A stretch of 37,430 nt of DNA from Candidatus Liptonbacteria bacterium (lineage in GTDB: Bacteria; Patescibacteriota; Minisyncoccia; UBA6257; 2-01-FULL-56-20), in contig VGJV01000004.1 of assembly GCA_016867315.1 (NCBI GenBank), positions 1 to 37,430 on the forward strand, given 5' to 3'. Made by a program: the position numbers and the translations under genes. Below are positions 23,831 through 32,407 of the stretch, piece by piece (within the stretch, counting starts at the first letter, position 1; every line of letters starts with the position of its first letter). The notes beneath the pieces were generated by a model. It saw only the letters and a program-made list of their open reading frames with translations. It was not told where the DNA came from and made no database searches.

Positions 23831-25369
23831 ATGAGCGCTCTTCAAAAACTTACGGGGAGCGCTTCCACAGTTGCGGTAGTTTGTAATCAGTGGGGAGACA
23901 CGGGGAAAGGAAAGTTTGTGGATGTCTTAGCTGAATGGGCGGATGTGATCGCCCGCGGCACGGGAGGAGCGAATGCAGGCCACACCATCCATGTGGGAGA
24001 CAAGAAGCATGTATTCCACCTTTTGCCGTCGGGAATTCTCTATGATCACGAGGGCAAATGGAACATTGTGGGAGGAGGGACGGCGCTTGATCCTCGAGTA
24101 GTGATTGAGGAACTCGCAATTCTCGAAAGCGAAAAAATTTCATATAAGAATCTTCTGATCGCCCAGAATGCCAAATTAGTGCTGCCGCAGCACATCGTGC
24201 TCGATCGGGTGAGGGAAAGTGCAGCAAAAAAAGGCTTTGACTCGCCGGAGCATCCTGCGGCGGCGGTGAGGATCGGTACCACGGGCAGGGGAATCGGCCC
24301 GGTGTATGCCGATTATTACGCCCGCTTGGGATTGTGTACTAATGATCTTTTGAATATCGAAATCTTTAAGAAGAAACTGGAGCGAAATCTTAGGGAAAAG
24401 CTCTTGGTGCTCCGCCAATATGATCCCGCAGTGATAAAAGAAGTGATGCATCACCCGCATCTTCAAAACGGCCGATTTTGGAACGAGCAAAATATATTCG
24501 ATGTAGAGGCGATTCTCGAAACCTATAAAGAATATGGAAAGCGCCTCGGCGATATGATTGCCGATACGGAAGAATTTATGCACAAGGCTCGCGCCCAAGG
24601 TCGCAAAATATTATTGGAGGGCGCTCAGGGCAATTTACTGAGCGTAGATATAGGTACGTACCCCTATGTAACTTCCTCCGATTGTTCCATGCGCGGCTTG
24701 GTGCAAGGCGTGGGACTTCGCGAGCGAGATGTAGATCTCTGCTTAGGAATCGTGCGCGGATTCTACATGACGCGGGTGGGGGAGGGCCCATTTCCCACCG
24801 AGTTGGGCGGCACCAAATCCGCCGAATGGTGCGGAAAAGGGGAGGTAACGAAGGTCGTAGAGTCGAAAGAATTTCCGGAAGCTTCGGTAAATGATAAAGA
24901 CCCGTTCCTTCAGGGCGTAGGAATGCGCAAAGCGGGGAATGAATATGGAGCGACGACCGGCCGGCCCCGGCGAACAGGATGGCTGGACATCCCCTTATTG
25001 CGCTATTCGATGGAGCACTCCGGGCCCGAGGCAATTTTCACGAAACTCGACGTATTGGATGAATGCGAAGAAATTAAAATTTGCACGAAATACGATTATC
25101 AAGGCCCGGAATACCGATGGGGGAAAACGCTTTTCCATCCTGGAATGACCCTCGATAAAGCAGTGCCCGATCCGGAACTGTTAGGTCATTGCGTGCCAAT
25201 CTACGAATCTTTCCCGGGCTGGAAAGAATCCATTTCGGGAATCCGAGAATATAAAGCCATGCCGGCAAAATTGAAGACCCTCGTTTCTTTTGTAGAAAAA
25301 GCCGCGGGGCTTCGCGTCCGCGCGCTCTCCGTGGGTCCCGACAGGGAACAAACCATCGTCCGGGAATAA
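23831..25369 (+). CDS. purA: Adenylosuccinate synthetase
   Basis: VVCNQWGDTGKGKFVDVLAEWADVIARGTGGANAGHTI, GRGIGPVYADYYAR, LLEGAQGNLLSVDIGTYPYVTSS, GATTGRPRRTGWLD. Confidence 0.95.
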   Translation: MSALQKLTGSASTVAVVCNQWGDTGKGKFVDVLAEWADVIARGTGGANAGHTIHVGDKKHVFHLLPSGILYDHEGKWNIVGGGTALDPRVVIEELAILESEKISYKNLLIAQNAKLVLPQHIVLDRVRESAAKKGFDSPEHPAAAVRIGTTGRGIGPVYADYYARLGLCTNDLLNIEIFKKKLERNLREKLLVLRQYDPAVIKEVMHHPHLQNGRFWNEQNIFDVEAILETYKEYGKRLGDMIADTEEFMHKARAQGRKILLEGAQGNLLSVDIGTYPYVTSSDCSMRGLVQGVGLRERDVDLCLGIVRGFYMTRVGEGPFPTELGGTKSAEWCGKGEVTKVVESKEFPEASVNDKDPFLQGVGMRKAGNEYGATTGRPRRTGWLDIPLLRYSMEHSGPEAIFTKLDVLDECEEIKICTKYDYQGPEYRWGKTLFHPGMTLDKAVPDPELLGHCVPIYESFPGWKESISGIREYKAMPAKLKTLVSFVEKAAGLRVRALSVGPDREQTIVRE

Positions 25370-25428
25370 TTGACCGGAATTGATTTCTCTGGGTAGAGTG
25401 TGGGCAGGAAAGGAGGTAACGAACACCT

Positions 25429-26979
25429 TTGAAAAATAAAAAACTGACGATTGATTCGATTAAAAATTCTGAAAAACCGATTTTTGTGGGCGATGCAGCT
25501 TTTCTATGGCAACAGAGCGGGTGGACTTGGAGGCAATACAAAAATCTTTCTCGCTGGTTTGCGCACCAAGAATGGTTCCAAGGTCTATGCGCAGCGCATG
25601 AGCGGGTCTTCCACCCGGATTCAGCGCTCGCCGGGAAAGCGGAACTCGATTTCCTTGCTCAGCAGCTCTCTTGGCATGACGCTGAAGCCCCAGAACCGGA
25701 ATGGATGGATCGTTTGCCGCGAGAGGCTAGGACCTACATCCGGCATTGGCATTTGCTCACAGAGGGTTTCGATCCTCTTTGCGGTTGCATACGTTTACCG
25801 TACGCCGGGTTTGAGTATCTTCTTAAAGATTGGAGTCTCGCAAGCGAGACTTGCCAAGCGTTGGGAATTCACCGATTGGGTAGAATCGGACAGCTCGGCT
25901 TTCTTCGGGAGCCTTCCCTACAGTATGTAGTGAAATTTAATCACACGCGGCTCCTCCATGTCTACGATACGCAGGCAATCGCTACACTCATCGCGGAGAA
26001 TTGCGGGATGTTGCCAGAACTCGCGAGAACGCTCGAGGTGGCCGCGCTCTCTCATGATGTACTCACTCCCGCAGGGGGAGATTCTACGAAGCTTGTGAAT
26101 AGGCAAGCGTTCGATGAAGACGAACACTTTCGCGAGATATTCGGTCGGGATAGTTGGCAGTCACTCCAGGCTCGGTGGGAGCTCGATTCTGGATTACTCG
26201 ACCGCACAGTTCGGGGAGAAGGTTTATTGGGAAGAATCCTCGATCTGGCGGATAAATTCTACACTGCACGAGATGCGGAAGCATATCTTAATCATATGCC
26301 GTTCGAAGATCGCGGCCATCTGGGTTATCAGAGAGTTGCCGACCTCGTAAGTAAGTACCCCATGGTATGTGGAATTTGGCAGACGGCAACGCTCCAAGAA
26401 GGGAGATTAGTAATTGCGGATGCTCCGCGGCTCGTGCAATTCCTGAAACTTAGAGCTCTTATGTTTCGACATCTCTACTACCATCCACGCAGCAGAATTT
26501 TCGAGTGCTTGGTAGGGAAAGGAATTGCGAAATACCTTTATCATGAAGGTAAGCTTACCCGGAAAGAACTACTCACGCAGGGAGACGATTGGTTGGAGTG
26601 GAAAATATCCAACTTTTTGGAGACCCCTCTTCTCTTTAATTCGCTGCGGGTAATGCAGCATACAAGGATCGAAGAGTTTTCGGACCACTCCGCAGCCTTA
26701 CGGCGAGCGGCTCAATTCGACGGCGACAAAAGTATCCTGGTCGTGATTGATAGACACGTGAATACCACGAAGTCAGGTATCCAACGCTTCCCGGTCTTGC
26801 ATCGAGGAAGGGTAGCGATGCTTTCGGAAATATATCCGCAGGCCGCTGCAGAGATTGAAGCAATCATCAACATTCCGAAAACCACGAGACTTTACTTTTT
26901 TAATGCCACGGAGGATTTCGGAATAGGAAGAGGCTTGCGGAAAAGGATTAAGCGCATTCTCCGCTCGCTTCGCAATTAA
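25429..26979 (+). CDS. HD-domain (phosphohydrolase-like) protein
   Basis: TRLLHVYDTQAIATLIAENCGMLPELARTLEVAALSHDVLTPAGGD: H..HD..D pattern; TTG start after AAAGGAGGT. Confidence 0.7.
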   Translation: MKNKKLTIDSIKNSEKPIFVGDAAFLWQQSGWTWRQYKNLSRWFAHQEWFQGLCAAHERVFHPDSALAGKAELDFLAQQLSWHDAEAPEPEWMDRLPREARTYIRHWHLLTEGFDPLCGCIRLPYAGFEYLLKDWSLASETCQALGIHRLGRIGQLGFLREPSLQYVVKFNHTRLLHVYDTQAIATLIAENCGMLPELARTLEVAALSHDVLTPAGGDSTKLVNRQAFDEDEHFREIFGRDSWQSLQARWELDSGLLDRTVRGEGLLGRILDLADKFYTARDAEAYLNHMPFEDRGHLGYQRVADLVSKYPMVCGIWQTATLQEGRLVIADAPRLVQFLKLRALMFRHLYYHPRSRIFECLVGKGIAKYLYHEGKLTRKELLTQGDDWLEWKISNFLETPLLFNSLRVMQHTRIEEFSDHSAALRRAAQFDGDKSILVVIDRHVNTTKSGIQRFPVLHRGRVAMLSEIYPQAAAEIEAIINIPKTTRLYFFNATEDFGIGRGLRKRIKRILRSLRN

Positions 26980-27025
26980 CACGAACAACCTGAATAATCC
27001 CGGGTCGTTTTCGTTTTGAGAAATA

Positions 27026-27062
27026 AAAAACCCGCATGCGCCTCACACGCATCGGGTTTTTG
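27026..27062. terminator. Bidirectional intrinsic terminator AAAAAACCCGCATGCG...CGCATCGGGTTTTT
   Basis: Stem with A/T tracts both sides, between convergent genes. Confidence 0.85.
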
Positions 27063-27083
27063 TTACATGCTACTCGCTACGTG

Positions 27084-27305
27084 CTACATGCTCGAATTTC
27101 CCGTGGGGCACGCCTTGCACGAGTTCTTGTGCGTAGCGATTTCAAAAATCGCTGCGAGTCCTACGAGCACATAGACTACCTGCGCCACTACCGGCCAGCT
27201 GGCCAAAACTTTCGCGACGACGTCTCCCACCCCCACTCCTACCAAAAGCCAGTTCAAACCTCCAATGATAAGAAGGATGAACGCGGCAGTATGTAAGCCT
27301 TTCAT
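27084..27305 (-). CDS. DUF378 small membrane protein
   Basis: MKGLHTAAFILLIIGGLNWLLVGV...VVYVLVGLAAIFEI. Confidence 0.85.
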   Translation of the reverse strand: MKGLHTAAFILLIIGGLNWLLVGVGVGDVVAKVLASWPVVAQVVYVLVGLAAIFEIATHKNSCKACPTGNSSM

Positions 27306-27439
27306 AGTTAAAAAAGAGTCTGTTCCTCGACCTTTTCCTTAGATTTATTATACCCTTTTAGCCCAGAGAACTTATTCACAAGAGGAGAAGCGAAAATCCG
27401 GCCCTGATGGGTCGGATCGCGTTGGGTGGCTTAACCAGG

Positions 27440-27826
27440 TTAAGCCTTGATAATCAAAGAATCAGAAGGGCTTGAGGTGGGCGAGATGCTCCGAAGAAGT
27501 TCTTCTCGGTATATCTCGATCAACTCTTCGGTAAAACACCGCAAAATCATTGCGCGCAGGAGATTGGCCTCTTCGGGAGTGCGAGCAGCCTGTTTGATTT
27601 TTGGGAAAATGATATCCCATAGGAAGTTACTTGCTTGAAGTCGAATTCCATTAAAGAAAACTGCGCCTCCCGCAGTCATCTGTTCTCCCATCACATGAAT
27701 GAGAGTGAGATATATGGTTACCCTGGGACAGCGAACGCCATTGGTGCGGGAAACAAAATCTCGAGTGAGAGACAGGAGAGTCTCCACGGTGCTGGTGAAG
27801 AGGGAAGGGTCAAGTGTGTCTTTCAT
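27440..27826 (-). CDS. Hypothetical protein (start MKDTLDPSLF likely)
   Basis: Open frame of ~128 aa; stop within a GGCTTAACC-A-GGTTAAGCC palindrome. Confidence 0.45.
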   Translation of the reverse strand: MKDTLDPSLFTSTVETLLSLTRDFVSRTNGVRCPRVTIYLTLIHVMGEQMTAGGAVFFNGIRLQASNFLWDIIFPKIKQAARTPEEANLLRAMILRCFTEELIEIYREELLRSISPTSSPSDSLIIKA

Positions 27827-27894
27827 GGCGGTACTTTTAATTTTCGAAAGGACTTGTGAATATTGTAGAAACCACACGCGCCATGTCAATGAAA

Positions 27895-27915
27895 AAACCG
27901 CCCCTCCTTAATGAG
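27895..27915 (-). terminator. Minus-strand intrinsic terminator CCCCTCCTCATTAAGGAGGGGCGGTTTTTT
   Basis: 8-bp stem followed by T6 in minus orientation. Confidence 0.7.
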
Positions 27916-27950
27916 GAGGGGAGTAGGTATGCCGGTTTTAAGAAAAATTG

Positions 27951-28043
27951 TTATCCCTCGCAGTCACATTGAAGGCATTTTGTTCCCTTGCGATGCATGT
28001 GGCCGCATTTCGGGCATTTAGGTGCGCCCTGTTCTTCTGCCAT
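27951..28043 (-). CDS. 30-aa zinc-ribbon microprotein
   Basis: MAEEQGAPKCPKCGHMHRKGTKCLQCDCEG*; not in ORF track because <60 aa; followed by terminator. Confidence 0.6.
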   Translation of the reverse strand: MAEEQGAPKCPKCGHMHRKGTKCLQCDCEG

Positions 28044-28122
28044 AGTGATAGTGATGATTAAATAACGCGACCTTTATCGCAAGATGTTTCCATTGTGATG
28101 GAAAGAGATTAGGTGAAGATGA

Positions 28123-28185
28123 ATCCCGTGAGAGGCCCGCGCAAAGCCGCGGCGGATATCGAAGATATCCTGCCTCTCGCGGGAT
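28123..28185. ncRNA. Three-helix RNA-like motif, copy 1
   Basis: ATCCCGTGAGAGGC/GCCTCTCGCGGGAT outer stem, CCGC..GCGG and GGATATC-GAA-GATATCC inner hairpins. Confidence 0.6.
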
Positions 28186-28460
28186 GAATTTCATGTGATG
28201 TTCATGGGGGGAGCATTAAAAACTCATATAGAACAAGGCTGCGCAGACGCGCGGAGTTCTTGGTACTTCATAATTCGGAAACTCATTGAATCTCAATGAA
28301 GGTCAATGAGTAGGGAGAGACGCTAATTTTATGCCCGGAGGAAATATAAGGAAAAAATAGAAATCCTTATCCTGTACGTTTACAAACCGATTGTCCGTAA
28401 TGAGCTGCGGGAAAAATTCTCGGCAGCGCAAGGTCGAAATTAATGTCCTAAACGTAATAC

Positions 28461-29231
28461 ATGCAAAAAGGATTTGGAATGACAGTAAAAGGCTTGGCGC
28501 TTATGGCATGTGCGGTGGGACTCTTCTGGGGGTCCGGCGCAGAAGCGCAAACGTCGAAAGGGTTGTGCGTGCCTATTGTGGGTTTTGCCCGAATGGGAGA
28601 AGCGAATGATCCTGCGGAAGTGAGAAAGATCCAGGAATTTCTCGTGCAGTATGAGAATTTGGAAGTGCCTGTTTCCGGGATCTATGACGAAGCCACTATG
28701 GAGGGAGTAAAAGTATTTCAATCCCGACACGCGAGCGAAGTCCTCACCCCCTGGGGAGCTACACAGCCTACTGGATACGTATACATTACGACGCGCAACG
28801 CAATGAACGCGATTATCTGCGGCACAAACGCTCCGCTTTCGGCGGAAGAAAAGGCGGTTATCGCGGCCTACCATGCGCGTAAAAATGCAAAGCCAGTGGC
28901 GGTGGAAGCTTCAAAACCCCAGCCCACTACTTCTGCAGCCCCCACTCCTAAAGCGAGCCTTCCTTTGGTAGCGAGTGTTTCTTCGACTCCAGTACGCGAA
29001 AGCGCTGCTCCCCGAGCGGTGCTTGGAACCTCTACTACAGAGATAAAGAAAGAAACAATAGTTTCTCAAATAGCGACACCGCAATCAGAGAAAAAAGAGG
29101 AGCTGAAGCTGGTGAGTGCAAACGGAAGTTCAAGCGAAGAAACAAATGTTCCAAAAAGGAAATCAGGAGGGTTGATGAGTTGGGCAGGAGGAGTCCGAGA
29201 TCATCTCAAATGGTTCTGGGATTCTTTTTAG
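28461..29231 (+). CDS. Secreted peptidoglycan-binding-domain protein
   Basis: Signal peptide, DPAEVRKIQEFLVQYENLEVPVSGIYDEATMEGVKVFQSRH (PG_binding_1-like). Confidence 0.75.
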   Translation: MQKGFGMTVKGLALMACAVGLFWGSGAEAQTSKGLCVPIVGFARMGEANDPAEVRKIQEFLVQYENLEVPVSGIYDEATMEGVKVFQSRHASEVLTPWGATQPTGYVYITTRNAMNAIICGTNAPLSAEEKAVIAAYHARKNAKPVAVEASKPQPTTSAAPTPKASLPLVASVSSTPVRESAAPRAVLGTSTTEIKKETIVSQIATPQSEKKEELKLVSANGSSSEETNVPKRKSGGLMSWAGGVRDHLKWFWDSF

Positions 29232-29292
29232 TATATTGGAATGATTCTAGGCAAAAGGGCCTCATGCAGGGGCTCTTTTGTTTTTGATTCAT

Positions 29293-29320
29293 CCCCCACA
29301 CCTGCGCGCAGGTGTGGGGG
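29293..29320. repeat. Perfect 28-bp palindrome CCCCCACACCTGCGCGCAGGTGTGGGGG
   Basis: Read directly; no loop. Confidence 0.85.
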
Positions 29321-29360
29321 TTCACCCCTCTTTCACTGCTTGTGCACTTAACTGGGAGGT

Positions 29361-29468
29361 ATGCGAGCGATATGGTCAGGAGCGTTAAATTTTGGACTTA
29401 TCAATATCCCGGTGCGGCTCTATAGCGCGATAGAAGGCTGCTACTCACTCGAAAAGCTAGTGATCTAG
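29361..29468 (+). pseudogene. Truncated Ku-like N-terminus (35 aa)
   Basis: GGGAGGT SD then MRAIWSGALNFGLINIPVRLYSAIEGCYSLEKLVI*; first ~25 aa match the Ku N-terminal signature. Confidence 0.65.
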
Positions 29469-29950
29469 CGAATATCAAGAATTTTATATTTCCGAATCCC
29501 CATCTCCGTGCGAAGGAGTATGGTAGCTCCTTTGGGGTGGCGGAGGAGGGCGGCTCCCAAGGGAGATTTATGGGAAATCCGGTTTTTTTCCGGATTCGTT
29601 TCTTGAGGTCCCACGATTTGATAGATCCGCTCTTTCCCTTCGCATTCCAAAACCACGGTAGACCCCAGCTCTACGATCCCCGATGGGCCCCGAGGGCGGA
29701 TAATTACGATCCGCTTTAACTGAGCTTCGATAGTCCAAATCTGCCGATGCGTGCGGCGGAGCGTGGACTTTGCCATTTGGTACTCCGCATTTTCTGATCT
29801 GTCTCCGTAGGCGGCGGTGCGCGCGGTCTCGGCGATAAGGTCGGGAAGCGACGCTTTAAGTCGGGAAAGCTTATCTTTGAGTTTTACGAACCCTTCTTCA
29901 GTAAGAGGGATCGGTTCGTCATCTCGTTTCCGTGAGTGGAGAGTGCGCAT
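29465..29950 (-). CDS. greA: Transcription elongation factor GreA/GreB family
   Basis: EEGFVKLKDKLSRLKASLPDLIAETARTAAYGDRSENAEYQMAKSTLRR; start at MRTLHSRKR. Confidence 0.88.
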   Translation of the reverse strand: MRTLHSRKRDDEPIPLTEEGFVKLKDKLSRLKASLPDLIAETARTAAYGDRSENAEYQMAKSTLRRTHRQIWTIEAQLKRIVIIRPRGPSGIVELGSTVVLECEGKERIYQIVGPQETNPEKNRISHKSPLGAALLRHPKGATILLRTEMGIRKYKILDIR

Positions 29951-30043
29951 CCCCCTATGATACGGGATATCCCTTATGTTCCCAAGTCTAGATTGCTTCA
30001 GCCGCATTTAATTGGGTCCTAGGTATAAATGAAGGGCAGGTGA

Positions 30044-30110
30044 GTCCCGTTTAGAGACCCTCCCAAAAGCCGAGGCAGATATCGGGAAGATATCCTATCT
30101 CTAACGGGAT
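30044..30110. ncRNA. Three-helix RNA-like motif, copy 2
   Basis: TCCCGTTTAGAGA/TCTCTAACGGGA, CCTC..GAGG and GATATC-GGGAA-GATATC; compensatory differences from copy 1. Confidence 0.6.
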
Positions 30111-30145
30111 GAGTAAAGGTCGTCGGTGCGTAAAATCTGAAGCAT

Positions 30146-30481
30146 ATGACGAAAAATATTCTGATCACGTTGGTGGTCATTCTTACACTCGTAGGGGTCA
30201 TTGGATTCTTTAATGATCCGGTACTTGGTCTCTTCGATGTAGATCTCACTCATAACCTCGTGCACCTCCTCTCGGGATTACTCGCGCTCTATTTCGCGTT
30301 TAAGCCCGAAATGGCGGCCAGGAACTTTGCGAGAACATTTGCCGTAGTGTATGGGCTAGTGACTATTCTGGGGTTCCTCATGCCTGACACTCCGGTACTG
30401 GGCCTTATGGCCACGAACATGGCAGATAACTGGCTGCACCTTCTTCTCGCGCTCGTCTTCGGGTATGCGGGATGGGGATAA
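30146..30481 (+). CDS. DUF4383 membrane protein
   Basis: DLTHNLVHLLSGLLALYFAF, ADNWLHLLLALVFGYAG. Confidence 0.85.
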   Translation: MTKNILITLVVILTLVGVIGFFNDPVLGLFDVDLTHNLVHLLSGLLALYFAFKPEMAARNFARTFAVVYGLVTILGFLMPDTPVLGLMATNMADNWLHLLLALVFGYAGWG

Positions 30482-30488
30482 GTTTTGT

Positions 30489-30562
30489 GAGAATCATGAG
30501 GGGTGCGCAGCGTAAGCTTGGCCGAACGGCCTCGAGTGTCTGCGCAGCCCCGCATGATTCTC
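30489..30562. repeat. Long stem-loop (74 nt) just after the DUF4383 stop
   Basis: GAGAATCATG/CATGATTCTC, GGGG/CCCC, GCGCAG/CTGCGC, apical GGCCG-AA-CGGCC. Confidence 0.75.
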
Positions 30563-30587
30563 GGTAGTGGGTGATAAATAAAATAAC

Positions 30588-30755
30588 ATGGCTACAGAAG
30601 AAGAAAAAAGGCGGGCGGCGGAGCAACGGGAAGCAGTAGCCCGCCAGGAAAAAGAAGCCGCACAAAGAAGGCAGGAAGAATTGAGACGACAGGCAGAGCA
30701 AAAAAGAAGGGAGGCTGCAGATCTCGATCGAGCAGCCGGGCAGGGGAGAAGATAG
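30588..30755 (+). CDS. 55-aa highly charged coiled-coil-like microprotein
   Basis: MATEEEKRRAAEQREAVARQEKEAAQRRQEELRRQAEQKRREAADLDRAAGQGRR*; terminator follows. Confidence 0.6.
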   Translation: MATEEEKRRAAEQREAVARQEKEAAQRRQEELRRQAEQKRREAADLDRAAGQGRR

Positions 30756-30756
30756 C

Positions 30757-30782
30757 AAATACGCCCCTAGCGGGGCGTATTT
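30757..30782. terminator. Bidirectional terminator AAATACGCCCC-TAGC-GGGGCGTATTT
   Basis: Perfect 11-bp stem, A/T tracts both sides, convergent genes. Confidence 0.85.
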
Positions 30783-31748
30783 TTATTTCCCTTCGTGAGC
30801 TTTCTTTAAACTTTCGATATCAATCTTTTTCATTGTAAGAAACGCTTGAGTCACGCGGCCTATCTGCTCTTCCGTGCCCTGCGTTAAAAACTCTCCTAAA
30901 ATTTTTGGATTAATCTGCCAGGAAACGCCATATTTATCTTTGAGCCATCCGCATTGTTCGAACTCTGGGGCTGCAGAAAGTTTGCTCCAGTAATAATCAA
31001 TTTCTTCTTGCGTGTCGCAGTGCACGAGGAAAGAAATTGCTTCGTTGAAGATAAATTCATGCTCCCGAGCGCTCTCCATTGCGGCGAATCGCTGCCCTTC
31101 GAGAGTAAAGTCGGTGTACATAATTTTCCCTTCCTCCTCGGGCTCCATTCCTTTCGGATACCGCGCGATCATCCCGCGTTCCGCGTGGCTTGAGTTTGCC
31201 GACGGGGAATTTTTAAAGACCGAAATATAAAAATCAGTGGCCGCTTCTGCCTTGCCGTATGTATCTTTCGTAAACATAAGCGAGGGAGTAATAAAAGGCC
31301 GTTCCTCTCCCGTGGGGCTTGAAAGAATCAACTGCCAAGACACTCCATATTTATCTTGAATCCAACCATATCGTTCGCTAAACGGATATTTGTCGAGCGG
31401 CATGAGGGCCTTACCGCCGGCGGACAACTTTTCCCATAAGGCGTCGAGATTCTCGCGCGCTCCGCCCGCCGGCGGATTTTGTTTCGACGGATCGAAATTC
31501 AAGATAAAAGAAATCGAAGGATTAAATTTAAAAAGCGGCCCCGCACTTATTGCCATAAATTCATATCCGGCGAGCTCAAACACGAGAAAATCGCAATCTC
31601 CGGAAGGAGTATTCTTAATCACGCTGTGTTCTTTAATTTGCGACTTGCCTTGAACGGAGTCGAGAGGGCTAAAGGCGGCGACATAAAACTCCGCCGCTTC
31701 TTTGGCTTGGCCTTCGAACCACAAATGGGGCCCAATTTTTTGGGACAT
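30783..31748 (-). CDS. Two-domain VOC/PhnB-like protein
   Basis: Two repeats: IGPHLWFEGQAKEAAEFYVAAFSP...ISFILNFD and TPSLMFTKDTYGKAEAATDFYISVF...ISFLVHCDTQEEIDYYWSKLS. Confidence 0.88.
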   Translation of the reverse strand: MSQKIGPHLWFEGQAKEAAEFYVAAFSPLDSVQGKSQIKEHSVIKNTPSGDCDFLVFELAGYEFMAISAGPLFKFNPSISFILNFDPSKQNPPAGGARENLDALWEKLSAGGKALMPLDKYPFSERYGWIQDKYGVSWQLILSSPTGEERPFITPSLMFTKDTYGKAEAATDFYISVFKNSPSANSSHAERGMIARYPKGMEPEEEGKIMYTDFTLEGQRFAAMESAREHEFIFNEAISFLVHCDTQEEIDYYWSKLSAAPEFEQCGWLKDKYGVSWQINPKILGEFLTQGTEEQIGRVTQAFLTMKKIDIESLKKAHEGK

Positions 31749-31782
31749 GATTTGTTACTCGCTATTTGCTACCTGCTACTCG

Positions 31783-32208
31783 CTACTTGCTTTTCTTAGG
31801 TGGTTCCATCTGGAAGTTCAGCATCCATTCCACTCCATACTTATCCGTAACCATCGCAAACATCCCTCCCCAAAACTGCTTTTCTGGTTTCATGAATACG
31901 TCGCCGCCTTGCGAGAGCTTAGAGAAATGCTCATTAAGCTCCTGTTCACTTTCACAGTTCAAGGCCATCCCTACATTGTCGCCCACCACCGCCTTATCCC
32001 GCATCATATCGGAACCGAAAAAAGTTATTTTCCCACTCGAAAGTTCGGAATGGATGATATAATCGCTTTTATCCGGAGCGTCTTTCGCCATAGGACTTTC
32101 CCCGAGGGTCATATACTCCACTTTGCCGCCGAAAATACCTTTATAAAATTCCATCGCCTCCCGACACTTCTTATCATTGAAACGCAGAAACGGGTGTAAT
32201 GTAGCCAT
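31783..32208 (-). CDS. VOC family protein (PhnB-like)
   Basis: LHPFLRFNDKKCREAMEFYKGIFGGKVEYMTLGESPM. Confidence 0.9.
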   Translation of the reverse strand: MATLHPFLRFNDKKCREAMEFYKGIFGGKVEYMTLGESPMAKDAPDKSDYIIHSELSSGKITFFGSDMMRDKAVVGDNVGMALNCESEQELNEHFSKLSQGGDVFMKPEKQFWGGMFAMVTDKYGVEWMLNFQMEPPKKSK

Positions 32209-32303
32209 TGAATGGTAATACCGTAAGTAAGATTAATAATAGCTTAAGACTTTAAACTAAGGGGAGTCCCGCTGGCTATCTCTTTTTGAAAAACGTCCCG
32301 CCA

Positions 32304-32366
32304 AAGCGACGGCTTCGCCGTCGCGGAGCGAAGCCCAGCCCCGCCATTGGCGGGGCTGGGCGAGCG
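32304..32366. repeat. Tandem perfect hairpins downstream of tRNA
   Basis: GCGACGGC-TTC-GCCGTCGC and CCCAGCCCCGCC-ATT-GGCGGGGCTGGG. Confidence 0.7.
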
Positions 32367-32407
32367 AACACTCTCATCTTCAAAAAATGAGTTCGTATCT
32401 AATTTGT

